Shown here piece after piece: positions 15,001-32,385 of a DNA stretch of 64,000 bases. Source of the DNA: Corythucha ciliata (lineage: Eukaryota; Arthropoda; Insecta; Hemiptera; Tingidae); the NCBI GenBank assembly GCA_038030265.1, contig CM075938.1, forward strand, positions 7,355,009 through 7,419,008. The letters run 5' to 3'. Made by a program: the position numbers and the translations under genes. The notes beneath the pieces are model-generated. The model did no database searches and was not told the DNA's origin. It saw only the letters and a list, made by a program, of their open reading frames with translations. The first letter of the stretch is position 1. The number at the start of each line of letters is the position of its first letter.

Positions 15001-18000
15001 TCCAGCGAAGTTGTCGGGGCGAGCGGGCGGGAGGGGGTTCGTGTTCGGAGCTGCGACAGGTAATGGAAAAAACAAACATTCTCGAGGATTGGTCTCTGAA
15101 TAAATTAATAAAACAAATTTCACGGACTTCAGGAGTAAAAACAAAAAAACGACGAATTATGCATGTTTACCTCCAAAAAGTAAATTTTGTCGGGGAAATT
15201 AAAAATAAATTTTTGGGTTTCGCTGAAGTTGGAACGAGCGAAACCGAAAACTGGCAGCGAAAATTTGGTTTTCGAAAAAAAAACCAAATTCGAGGAATTT
15301 GGCACCATATAGCCACCTCAATGGCGTAAATATTCAGTCAAGTCAGTATAGCCGTACCGACGTAAAGACGAGGGAGGCGGACCGCTTCGGGCCACCGTTC
15401 ACGTGGGGGTTAAGGCGTTCATTCGCGGCTAATATTGAGAACGAGCGCTCAATTGCCGCAAAAATTAACAAAAGTACACTAATTCGACGTGTTTGAAGGC
15501 AACTTCGCGGCTAAAATAAAGAAAATATTCGCTAAAAATTTGACTTTCCAAAATTTAGGAAGTGCGCTACTGTGCTAATTCTAGGGCAAGTACACGGCTC
15601 AAAGTTTAGAGAAAGCTCGAATATTCGCGAAAAGCGAAAAAAAAAAATCACTAAATGGCACAAAAATTGGGAGAAACGACTATTCACGGCCAGAATGGGG
15701 AAAAAGTGCTAATTCGCCGGCTATAAAACTGAGGTAAAGAAGCTATACTTAAATCGCTCAGCAGAATCAAAAATGGATAAACCGCCAACTTGTGGTTTAT
15801 TGAAGCAACTTCACAACTAATATTGAGAAAAAACAGCAATTCGCGGCAAAATTGAGAAAAACCCGTTAATCCGCGGCAAAATTGAGAAAACCCCGTAATT
15901 CGCGGCAAAAATTGAGGAAAAGTTCCAATTCGTGACTAGAATGGAGAAATAACGGTAATTTGCGAACCCATTTGAGAAAACCCACCAATACGGCGGCTGA
16001 TTGAGATAGATCGCTCAATCGCAGCTAAACTTGAGAAAGAGAGCAAAATCGAAACTAAATTTGAGAAAAAGCGCTCAATCGTAGCTGAAAGGGTGAAAAA
16101 CGCTATAATTCGCGGATCAATACGAGAATATCCGCTAATTCGCCGCTTTAATTGAGTAAATGCTGTAATTCTCGATGAAAATTGAGAAATAATTCGTATC
16201 TAAAATTGACAAAAGCGTTTATGCTCGGCGAAAATTGAAGCGTTTGGAAAATTAGTAATTAGTGCACTTCTTTGAGAAAACTTGCTAATACACGGCTGAA
16301 ACTGAGAAAATCTCTAATTCGCGCTAGCGAAAAACTTAAAAAAGCAGCGATAAATCATAAATAAATATTCAGAAAACCCCAAATCGTGTTTTTTCGAGGC
16401 AACTATTGCGAATAAAATTGAGAAACGCGCTAATTCCCGGATCTAATTGCGAAAACCCGCTACGCGGCTGAAACTGAGTAAATATCGAATTGAGAAAAAG
16501 CTTTAATTCGCAGCCAAAATGGAGGAAAACGCTAATTCGCTGATACATTCCACTCCACTAATGATCAAGTGCATCGCATAAGTCGAGTGATTGAGGACTC
16601 TTTAGAGAGGAAGCCAGTCTGCGCGAGTGTGTCCCTTGACGTTACCCAAGCACTTGATAAAGTCTGGCATCACAGGGTCTGCCGTACAAACTTGGAAGAA
16701 ACTTGCCGGGCCAATACTTCCACATTCTTAAGTCGTATCTCTCAGAAAGAACTTCAGAGTGAGAAACGAAGGGCGTATTCATAATTAAAGAGGATAAATG
16801 CTGGAGTTCCCCAAGGAAGTGTACTTGGGCCGCTGCTATATCTCCTCTATACGAACGACGTCTCTAGCAGTGGAGACACAACAATAGCAACGTTTGCAAG
16901 AATGGCCGGCTTGGCCATGTTTATCGGCTCAGCAAGTCAAATCACGAATCATCCGCATTCTAGCCATTTTTAAGGCGCGGAGGCTTACTTTGGCATTTTT
17001 TGAAGCTCGAATGGTTCCCGTTTAGCTATTTTTATGGCGTCAAGCAGTTTTATAGCGCGAGAGTAGTAAGTTAAGTAGCCATTTTAAAGACGCGAATCGT
17101 TATTCCTTCTGTATGGGGAAGCGAATGATCAGTTTGGCCATTTTTAGAACGTGAATTGCCAGTTTTGCTATTTCATGGCACGAATTGTCGGTTTAGACAT
17201 TTTTGAGGCTCAGTTTAGCCATTTTTGACGCGCCAATGGTCGGTTATGTCAGTTTCAGGACGGCAGTCTTATGTTTAGGCCTTTTCAAAGGTTGAATCGT
17301 CGTTTTAACAATCTATATATTATGGTCAGTTTTGCCGATTTTAGGGCGTCATTAGCAAGTATGACCATTTTCACGGCGCGCACGTCATTACGGTCATTTC
17401 TAGGGCGTGAATAGTCAGTTTGACATTTTCCATAATTTAAGTCAATTGGAGAGTATGAACCCAGTTCAGTCATTTTCAAGTCACGAATTGTCAGTATGGA
17501 TATAGTCGATATCACAATTAGTCGAAACAGGAACTAGGCATTTCCAAGGCAAGAATATTCAGTTCATTTTTAAAGCGCACAAACAGTCAGTTTCTTGCCG
17601 TTACTAGGACGCCAAGTCCATCATTTCCAGGCACTCGAATCATCAATTTAGCAATTTTTAGGGCGCGAAAAGTCAGTTTGGCGATTTTCAGAGCGGGAAT
17701 TGCTATTTTGGCAATTGTTAGAGCGGCAATAGCCAGTTTAGCTATTTTTAGGGCGCAAATAATCAGTTCAGCCATTTTAAAGGCGCGAATCATCAGTTTT
17801 TCCAGTTTAACCAGTTTCTAGCCGTTTTCAAGGTTGAAATAGCTAGTTTAGTTGTTTTTAGGCAGCAAATGGCCGTCAAGCCATTTTACCTAGAGCGAAG
17901 CACACAATTCCTTAAGACATTTCCTTGAGCAAATCCTGATTTGCGTCCGTGTATAAGTAAACATTATACAATACACACACGTTAGGAGACCCCTGATCCC

Positions 18001-18590
18001 GTGATATTTCTCGCCTAGGGGCTCCGCGAGGGATAGAAACTACCCTGGCTGTAGAATTAATATGAGACCAAAAAGTGGAGTAAAGCATAGCAGACCGTGG
18101 TGGACTAGTTAAGTTACTATAATAGCGCACAATTCAACGAAAGACACCTCATCTCGCGGAATAAATAAAATGAGGGCCTTTTAATTTTCTTCCCACGGTC
18201 CAAATGGACTGTGAGCCAATTTTCATACAGAATAACGTCAAAATGTTCTTGTCATAGTGCCAAAAATACCGGGCCACATTGTGAAATTAAAGTCATTTGA
18301 GAATAATTATGGTAAACTGTCTAAATCAAAGCAAAAACCCCCGGGCTCAAGAGAAAGGGCAACTTTTCCCTTGAAGCCAAATGAAAACAATGAACATCAA
18401 TAGTGCAATGACGTACCATAGTGCGACGAGACAGTCCATCTTTCAATCAGGAGGACTCTTTTTGTTTGTATTTTAGATAAAACCCATACATTGGCGTTAC
18501 AAAAGGTCTCACGCGACGCCCTTTCAAATAAAAGGGCAAACTTTATGCCTACAAATCAATGAAAGAGTGCTTTACCTTGACAGCTTCCAT
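1..18590 (-). CDS. EPG5: EPG5 (ectopic P-granules 5) autophagy tether, 3' end off the window
   Basis: EPG5 is a very large Rab7 effector that tethers autophagosomes to late endosomes/lysosomes. The best-resolved exons are 11508-12269 and 11287-11442, continuing through about 10.7-11.2 kb, 10.5-10.67 kb, 9.7-9.95 kb, 9.49-9.67 kb, 9.29-9.45 kb, 4.56-6.2 kb, 4.0-4.4 kb, 1.85-2.0 kb, 0.2-1.7 kb and 1-145. Segments that look like the family are an acidic N-terminal region ending in a PFTDAQL block, a [15 protein letters not shown]...ASHTF block, [19 protein letters not shown], an acidic [13 protein letters not shown] stretch and an alpha-helical C-terminal half. Short introns are about 50-100 nt. 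The proposed start is a 15-nt exon at 18576-18590 (peptide MEAVK, donor GTAAAG), which joins in phase 0 to a lysine-rich exon at 12269. It matches the vertebrate N-terminus as I remember it, but a 6.3-kb first intron makes it the least certain part. The C-terminal end is missing. Family identity is from memory of EPG5 sequence, not a search. Confidence 0.78.
2150..2380. repeat. Dispersed direct repeat, copy 1
   Basis: About 225 bp here recurs in the same orientation at 3593-3815, with indels and perhaps 75-80% identity by eye. Shared blocks include CGGCCAAAATCGCCGGA, GGGAGAACTC, ATCCGATGGA and GTTCCGA. The two copies flank the 30-bp-period array inside an EPG5 intron. Confidence 0.75.
2510..3600 (+). 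repeat. Family A array, ~30-bp period (EPG5 intron)
   Basis: Tandem, strongly diverged units of 28-31 bp around AATTCGCGGCTAAAATTGAG followed by an A-rich tail and GCT. The clearest consecutive 30-bp units lie at about 3280-3370. A short A-rich tract at 3010-3045 interrupts it. No open frame persists. Confidence 0.85.
3593..3830. repeat. Dispersed direct repeat, copy 2
   Basis: Second copy of the repeat at 2150-2380, same orientation, on the other side of the family A array. Beyond it, 3830-4000 shows nothing recognisable before the next EPG5 exon. Confidence 0.75.
6470..7590 (+). repeat. 25-bp minisatellite in EPG5 intron
   Basis: Tandem units of 25 bp built on GTAACGATGTGACTTTGATA plus ACAAA. 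From about 7260 to 7450 successive units are essentially perfect copies; the flanks are diverged and one partial unit is inverted near 6615-6650. Because 25 is not a multiple of 3, the array reads as a cyclic peptide in all three minus-strand frames, which creates long spurious open frames. A foldback (6726-6960) sits inside it. Confidence 0.95.
6726..6960. repeat. Foldback (inverted-repeat) element inside the minisatellite
   Basis: Left arm 6726-6832 and right arm about 6844-6960 are imperfect reverse complements. GACCT...CTTCTCTTCTTC is answered by GAAGAAGAGGAG...AGGTC, CAACCTTTTTT by AAAAAAGGTTG, and AGCCCCTCAT by ATGAGGGGCT. The loop is about 11 bp. No ORF is present; it looks like a non-autonomous MITE-like insertion or a palindromic duplication. 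Confidence 0.8.
7600..8230. other. EPG5 intron, mostly featureless, with a minisatellite remnant
   Basis: 7600-8040 shows no gene, repeat or RNA that I recognise. At 8042-8135 four diverged units of the 25-bp minisatellite recur in the same orientation, about 450 bp away from the main array. Confidence 0.6.
8230..8840 (+). repeat. Family B array, ~30-bp period (EPG5 intron)
   Basis: Diverged units around AATTTCGCGGATTTGGCTC plus a CTTTAAAACC-like stretch, spaced about 30 bp. 8840-9285 beyond it holds no recognisable feature except an 11-base G run near 9061. Confidence 0.8.
12285..12690. other. Start of proposed EPG5 intron 1, nothing recognised
   Basis: After the exon acceptor at 12270-12271 there is no supported exon, RNA or clear repeat up to the inverted repeat at 12694. 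Short open frames here match nothing I recognise. Confidence 0.5.
12694..13005. repeat. Imperfect inverted repeat
   Basis: The left arm at 12698-12754 (GAAACTTTCCCCGTTCGAT ... GCGTCTGCC) is the near reverse complement of 12946-13003 (GGCAGACGCTCG ... CGGGGCAAGTTTC). The spacer is about 190 bp. A third, partial copy of the arm end (GGCAGACGCTCATTTTAGAA) lies at about 12813. Confidence 0.75.
13320..13950 (+). repeat. Family C array, ~30-bp period
   Basis: Diverged units around CTAAAAATGGCCAAACTGAC followed by GATTCGCGCC, spaced about 30 bp. An 11-base C run at about 13306 lies at its left edge. Confidence 0.85.
13957..14335. repeat. Foldback element with ~140-bp arms
   Basis: 13957-14097 is the reverse complement of 14196-14335 at roughly 85-90% identity by eye; shared blocks include TTTAAATCTTCAGGAAATTC and TTTCTGCACCAATCCTG. 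The loop is about 98 bp. The outer end (ACATGTACATGTGTTTCCTC) recurs alone near 14777, so the element is probably dispersed. No coding capacity; MITE-like. Confidence 0.88.
14340..14805. other. Intron sequence, nothing recognised
   Basis: No gene or repeat is recognised apart from the lone foldback end near 14777. Confidence 0.4.
14806..14874. repeat. Short hairpin
   Basis: CCACGAAATTGACGTTTTAA is matched by its reverse complement TTAAAACGTCAATTTCGTGG at the other end, with a loop of about 30 bp. A perfect stem of this length is strong in an otherwise diverged region. Confidence 0.85.
14875..15410 (+). repeat. Family B units, then unassigned intron sequence
   Basis: 14875-14990 carries about four family B-like units (AATTTCGCGGG, AATTTCATAG). 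15000-15410 has no recognised feature. Confidence 0.5.
15410..16545 (+). repeat. Family A array, ~30-bp period
   Basis: Diverged tandem units with AATTCGCGGC and AAAATTGAGAAAA at roughly 30-bp spacing, same orientation as the 2.5-kb array. It ends where a Jockey-like RT fragment begins. Confidence 0.85.
16545..16900 (+). pseudogene. Jockey-like non-LTR reverse transcriptase fragment
   Basis: Conceptual translation in shifting frames gives [18 protein letters not shown], then [14 protein letters not shown] (RT motif A region, with LD retained) and [14 protein letters not shown] (the conserved PQG block). These are characteristic of Jockey/BS-type reverse transcriptases. Only about 350 bp survive, with at least one frameshift. 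It is embedded between repeat arrays in the proposed first intron of EPG5. Confidence 0.85.
16905..17890 (-). repeat. Family C array, reversed orientation
   Basis: Units read as GTCAGTTTGGCCATTTTTAG plus GGCGCGAAT, i.e. the reverse complement of the family C array at 13.3 kb. Spacing is about 30 bp. Confidence 0.85.
17890..18575. other. Intron sequence, nothing recognised
   Basis: No repeat family or gene is recognised in these 690 bp, directly inside the proposed EPG5 first exon. Confidence 0.4.
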
Positions 18591-19085
18591 TTTTTGAAGA
18601 CTCGCAAGCTCAATCGTGTACACAGTCCAGAAAACGTTTTTTCATCGAATTTCTAGTTCGTTTATCAATTAATTAAGACGTAATTTCATTTAATGAGAGC
18701 AGCAACAACAATACTCAGCAAAACACTCACAACTGACTGAATGGACTTGTTTTGACAAGGGAGGGAGAGGTTATAAGATTCACATAACCTTCACCGCAGT
18801 GAGTTTGCCGCTCATTTCAACTGGAAATTAATGAAATACAAGTCAGCCCTGTTAAAAATGCCGAGCATAATAATATCAAACTTGCTCGGCATTCTAAATG
18901 CGGTTGGACAGTAACTGGACCCTCCAAAATTTTGCGTGAAAAACAAAAAGAGGTCGGAGGAGCAAGAATGTTCCTCACAGTCACATCAGCAATCACCTGA
19001 GTTGACTTGAATGAAGTCTTTTATTCACTCAAAATACAGAAACTAATGGTTGAAGACGTATGAAAATGATAAAAAAGTAAAACAC
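18591..19085. promoter_or_regulatory. EPG5/MCM7 intergenic region
   Basis: This 495-bp gap between the MCM7 stop and the proposed EPG5 start (both minus strand) should hold the MCM7 3' UTR and the EPG5 promoter. On the minus strand an AATAAA lies at 19020-19025, about 60 nt past the MCM7 stop. A perfect 10-bp stem (AATGCCGAGC/GCTCGGCATT) with a 17-nt loop lies at 18857-18893. Confidence 0.55.
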
Positions 19086-27752
<8,667 letters not shown>

Positions 27753-28128
27753 GGCTGAATCGAAGATAATAAATAAATGATGGAAAATACAAGCAAATCC
27801 GAAGATGAAAACGTTTAACAGACTCAACAGCTACCCAAACAGAACGAAAGGTTTCAGCCGGGTTTAAAAGGCGGGAACGCTTTTCTTCCATTCCCGCTAA
27901 AATCCACATGTCAAAACGATTCATTAACGGCACTCAATTTCATTGCAAATTAACTGACACGTTAAAAATTATAATGCGAACGTTTTATGATTTAAGAAAT
28001 AATTTTTCCCTAAGAGGAAATTCTTGAGGAAGACAAGAGGAGCTCGGAGGTTATCGTTATCATTCTCTTATCATATGAAACAATTTTGCTGTGAAAGTGT
28101 TCTCTTGACGCTTAACAGTTTGTTTACA
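27753..28128. promoter_or_regulatory. Divergent MCM7 / mTERF intergenic region
   Basis: Only 376 bp separate the two start codons of oppositely transcribed genes, so this interval must hold both 5' UTRs and promoters, possibly shared. I see no convincing TATA box in a defined position. Confidence 0.6.
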
Positions 28129-30195
28129 ATGAAATTTGTGAAAAATTTAAGTTATTTATTGAATAGACAGTGCATTCGAGCCTTTAAAATCAACAAAAAT
28201 GGTTGTCGACTCTGTGGGCACTATAGTCCTGCTCGGCAAGCAGAAGCTGTTTCAGCTCAGGCGGTGTTTAGGCATATCGGCTTGGCTCGCGAACTAACAG
28301 GTGGGTGCGTATAAAGGACTGTCCAGATGAGTAATTTTACTAACGAGGGAACGTTGAAAAAATAATGAAAAGGATGTACTGAGAAAAATGTGATCAAGGC
28401 CCTGGCAGAGGTGCCCGAGTTACAACTTATGTCCGAAGAAGAGGTAACCAGAAGATACGAACGAATCAAAGTAAATTCTGTTTTGTAAATGGGTGGGAAA
28501 GCGGGGTTCGGAGTGCCGGAGTTTGTTTTTTTAATATTCCCCAAACTGTTAAACAGGAACTCAACGTTACTGAGAAGCACGGCCGACAAATCATTCTGGT
28601 CGCTCTCAAACCTCTGGTCGTCACCAATCGTGTTATGTCCTGCATTGAACTCGGATTCTACTCCCATCGAATCACCGTGTCTGTCATTAAAAACTACGTG
28701 ACGCTCACTAAAAAAACAGTAACTCGCCTCAAAGAGAAACGATACATTGGTCAAGAGACTGATGTTATCAGTCGCTTGGCGAAATACGCTCAAATCGATC
28801 CGGAGGCACTGCCGGAAAATTTGACCGAAAATTGTAGCGTGGCAGACATCAAGGTGTTAAAAAACGGCGGTTACTCAATTTCGACCTATATTTTATAGTT
28901 ACTCCCGAAATTATAGATGGCAGTTCACAAAGAATTGCTCAAAAAGAGTGTCGGGGCATCTGACGAAGAAGTGTCAGAAAATCTGCCTTACATGAAGTTT
29001 ATCAGAAATAAGAGCGTCAGAATGCTTCTGAAAAGCATCGATGTCTACGAAAACCTGTTAAAAATTCCAAAGCATCGGGTACATAACCTAGTTTAAGGCC
29101 AATAGCCGGTATCTGCAATTTAGACCATTGTTTAGATATTAACTACATACTACATGCTCGTCACGGATCCTGAGAAACCCGCCAAATTCCTCAAAGAAAT
29201 CAAAAGTATAGGTGGAGTGGATATCCTGGATTTAATTTACATTTTCCCACAAATAGCGAATACCACCCCTGAGAACGCTCGAGCCATCATTCGTCATTTT
29301 AAGGTTAACTGGACCCGGTGCTTGAAGGTTACACAGGCTAGTCACGTTGTTTTTTGTTTTTGTTTTCCAGGAGTACGGTGTGCCTGAAGAGCAGGTGGTA
29401 AAAGTGCCAAATATTCTCGGTTTCAACCAGGCCACCGTTAAAGAGAGACTGAAACGGTTCAAATCTAGCAAATATTTCGGGTGTTATCGTAAACATCCGA
29501 GATTGACTAAAATAATTTGTGTCCTACCACAAATTACCAGAGCCCTCGATATTTTGGAACGGCACAATTTGAAGGTGTCCTCAATAAGTAATTTGAGTCG
29601 ACGAGTACATTTCGAAAAGTGATAGTCTCTCCTCCCTTATAATTATGTTTTTGGATCGTTGTTACTTAATTGTGTTGTTAGATACTTGAATGACGGTTGG
29701 ATAAAGTTAAATGGGGTGGACTTGGTTCACTTTATTCAAGGAGAATTTGGGAAGTCCCCCCCTGAGATCCGATCATCTTTGAAAAAGAACAGTTTCTGGT
29801 ACCACGCTTCGATCATGGACCTTTATCTAAATTTAACGTTACTTCGGAGCTCTTATTCAATGGATGAAATATGGAGGAACATTTTAGTCCTATTTTACTC
29901 CCAGTGAGTGCTTTCTCGAGCGGTTCCACACTTCAATCTTTTTAATAACGGATTTCATTTCAGCGAAAGACTGAAACTCGAATTGCACCAATTGGACAGT
30001 CACGAGAGCGACTACCTCGAGTTATTGAAGGACGAGTCGACGGGGTGTATTCGACAGGAGTATCGCCTGAAGTTGCTGCTCTACTATTTGGAACGGCCCA
30101 CTCACTTCACAGGCGAGGGTATTTACTTGACTCAGACGAGCGACGAGGATGTTGTTGTGGACGATCCGAGGGCGCGAAATCTTGCCGACAGGTGA
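28129..30195 (+). CDS. Mitochondrial mTERF-family protein (MTERF5-like)
   Basis: mTERF proteins are mitochondrial helical-repeat nucleic-acid-binding factors that act in mtDNA transcription, its termination or ribosome assembly. Eight exons join in phase: 28129-28300, 28373-28470, 28557-28853, 28917-29078, 29136-29303, 29371-29618, 29682-29903 and 29964-30195. Splice sites are GT..AG and introns about 58-86 nt. The protein is about 532 residues. It starts MKFVKNLSYLLNRQ with no acidic residue in its first stretch, which suits a mitochondrial presequence. Several roughly 30-residue mTERF-type motifs with proline-marked turns are visible (VLPQITRALDILERHNL, YGVPEEQVVKVPNILGF, IYIFPQIANTTPENARAIIRHF). 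A donor at 30192 and acceptor at 30287-30289 would alternatively add a small last exon ending at 30305. The subfamily label is inferred; an in-frame upstream ATG at 28072 also exists. Confidence 0.85.
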
Positions 30196-30305
30196 ATATC
30201 TTTTATTTAATCAAAATCCAACGTTTTATTGCTAAATGCTTCAAAAATTGTGTCTTAAAACATCGTGTTAAATTCGGATGCTGTTCCAGGGGGCGTCTTT
30301 TTTGA

Positions 30306-31545
30306 ATTGTGGGCGATTCTCCCACAGAAGACATATTTTTTTAATAGATTGAATTCAAAAATTATTTGCCTATAAGGGTTGCCTACCAACGAGGACAACC
30401 GACCAAAAACGTGGACCCCAACCACTGAAATGCCGTCTCATTTCCTTTAAGCCCAAATTTCGTGGATTTGGAACTGTCAAAACAACAATTTCACTGGATT
30501 TGGATCTCACAAAACCAAATTTCGCGGGATTTGTTCACTCAAAAAGCCAATTGGTTGGAGTGGTGGGGGTGGAGGCGAAACAGCTGATTCCCGAGTCACC
30601 TTTCTCTTCTTTACGGTCTATTGCATCGAGGGCTAGAATTTGCAGTTTTCACCCCTTTAAACCCAAAATCTGTGGATTAGGTAATAACAGAACCAAATTT
30701 TGCTGGTTTTGTACATTCCAAAATTCAATTTCGCTGGATTGACTTTCAAAATTGCAAATTTTGTGGGGTTGAACCACCCAAAAATTCAATTTCACGAGGT
30801 TCAAAAAAGCAATATATTACACGCGTTTTGTGACAGTAATAAAATACTCAATTCCGTGGGTTAGGCTCTTTTGAGGTTAAATCTTCATGGATTCAACTCT
30901 TACAGGCCGCAGTTTTGCTGTTTTGGCTCATTCCATAACATATTTCGCCTTTCGCGTTTCAAAGTCGAGCAATTCCGGTGGTTTGGCTGGTTCAAAAACA
31001 ATTTTTTGGGGGCGTGGCGCGATAGACACCAATTTCGTGGGGTTGGCTCCCCTAACCTCAAAATATAATTTAGTTAGTTTGCAGTTTGCTCATACAAAAG
31101 AGCCAATTTTTGAGGCTCTGGCTTTAAAAAAATGTGAAATTTCGATGAGGTGGCTCATTCATGAACTAATTTTGTTGGCTCTCGCATAAAAAAAAAAACA
31201 ACAAATTTTCACGTGGTCGGCTTGGCTAATTAAAAACTAATTTCTACGGGCTGCCTCATCTAAAAAAGCGATTTTGCAGCATCATCAACACAATTTACGC
31301 GCTGTTGCGCCATTTCGCGGAGTTACCAACTGGTGCAAACACCAAATTTCGCGGATCTGGTACCAAAAGAAATCTATTTCGGGGATTGGTCCCTTCAAAG
31401 CAGAAATTTTGCGAATTACTGACACTCATATAGAACCCAATTTTGAAGGTTTGCCTCTCTTGAAACGAAAAGCTAATTGAAAATAGAGGGATTGGATCAT
31501 AAAAAAAACCAACAATTTCGGTGGGGTTGACTCCAGAGGCGTAGC
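30306..31545 (+). repeat. Family B array, ~30-bp period (intergenic)
   Basis: From about 30430, diverged units with AATTTCGCGG / AATTTCGTGGATTTGG spaced about 30 bp. The first 120 bp after the mTERF gene carry no recognisable feature. Confidence 0.8.
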
Positions 31546-32312
31546 CAGCCATTAATTTAAGGGTGGACAGCTTCACTGAAGAAGTCGTTAGATGCCTGTG
31601 TTGCCTATTGCAGGTGGAGTGCTGTGGTCACCAGAAACTGATTTGGCACAGAAAGGGTCGGTATACGTCAAAAACGATCACGTCTGATGAGAAAAAGCCG
31701 TTTTAGCCTTCTGTTCGTACTTTCTGTCCATAAATTGACAGTGTTTCCCTCTAGATGGGATACTTTACTTGAAATTTTGGACCCTTGGGACTCCCTTAGG
31801 CTGGATAACTGCGGTAATTTAGCCCATCAAACTGGACCTTTCTATTGTAGGGGCGTGAATAGTCGTCAGGAACGCACAAGCCTGTAAAATGTCAAGCTAC
31901 AATTCTCAATAAGCGAAAAACCATCGATCTCAGGAAAGGGCAACTTCCTTGAGAAGATTGCATGACTTCAGGGACAAAAGGAGCTGCCATTTCTCCTCCT
32001 GTCCCCACCCACTAGACTTCAGTGTTAGTGCACGCCCGGCCGGGCCTTAGGGGGCTGGACACGTTTAAAATCCCCCCCCCCCCCAACAACATACAGAAAA
32101 GTTGTGTTTCCACCGAGCTAAAGCCCGTGCGATTATCTCTTTGTAAAAAGCCAGACAGTGTATTTCACAGGGCCAAAAATCTGGAAATTGCTGCTCGTAT
32201 GATGGTTATAAAGATGTGATCGCCAGTATTTAATTAAATAAATTAAAATGAAAATTGACGTATTTCCGGACGACAAGGGAAAAGCGTGATCAACCATAAT
32301 TCGAGGAAAAAT
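31545..32312. other. Intergenic, nothing recognised
   Basis: Contains a GGCGTAGCCAG motif at about 31540 that recurs at about 32586, and a 13-base C run near 32075. No gene is supported. Confidence 0.4.
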
Positions 32313-32385
32313 GGGCTCCCCTGCGGGATTTGAACCCGCAACCTCTGAATTTCTAGTCCAGCACGCCGCCAATTACGCTACGGTG
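32313..32385 (-). tRNA. tRNA-like sequence (pseudo-tRNA or SINE head)
   Basis: Read on the minus strand there is a D-arm/A-box-like TAGCGTAATTGG, an anticodon stem-loop CTGGA-CTAGAAA-TTCAG (anticodon position AGA), a 5-nt variable loop, a perfect T-arm GCGGG-TTCAAAT-CCCGC with a good B box, and then AGGGGAG and a run of five T. The 5' acceptor strand is not complementary to AGGGGAG; instead the sequence runs directly into a family A repeat unit. A serine-type anticodon with a short variable loop is also inconsistent. So it is a damaged or chimeric tRNA-derived sequence rather than a working gene. Confidence 0.7.

Noticed and set aside
32313..32385. Functional tRNA-Ser(AGA) gene
   Set aside because: The acceptor stem does not pair and the long variable arm of serine tRNAs is missing.
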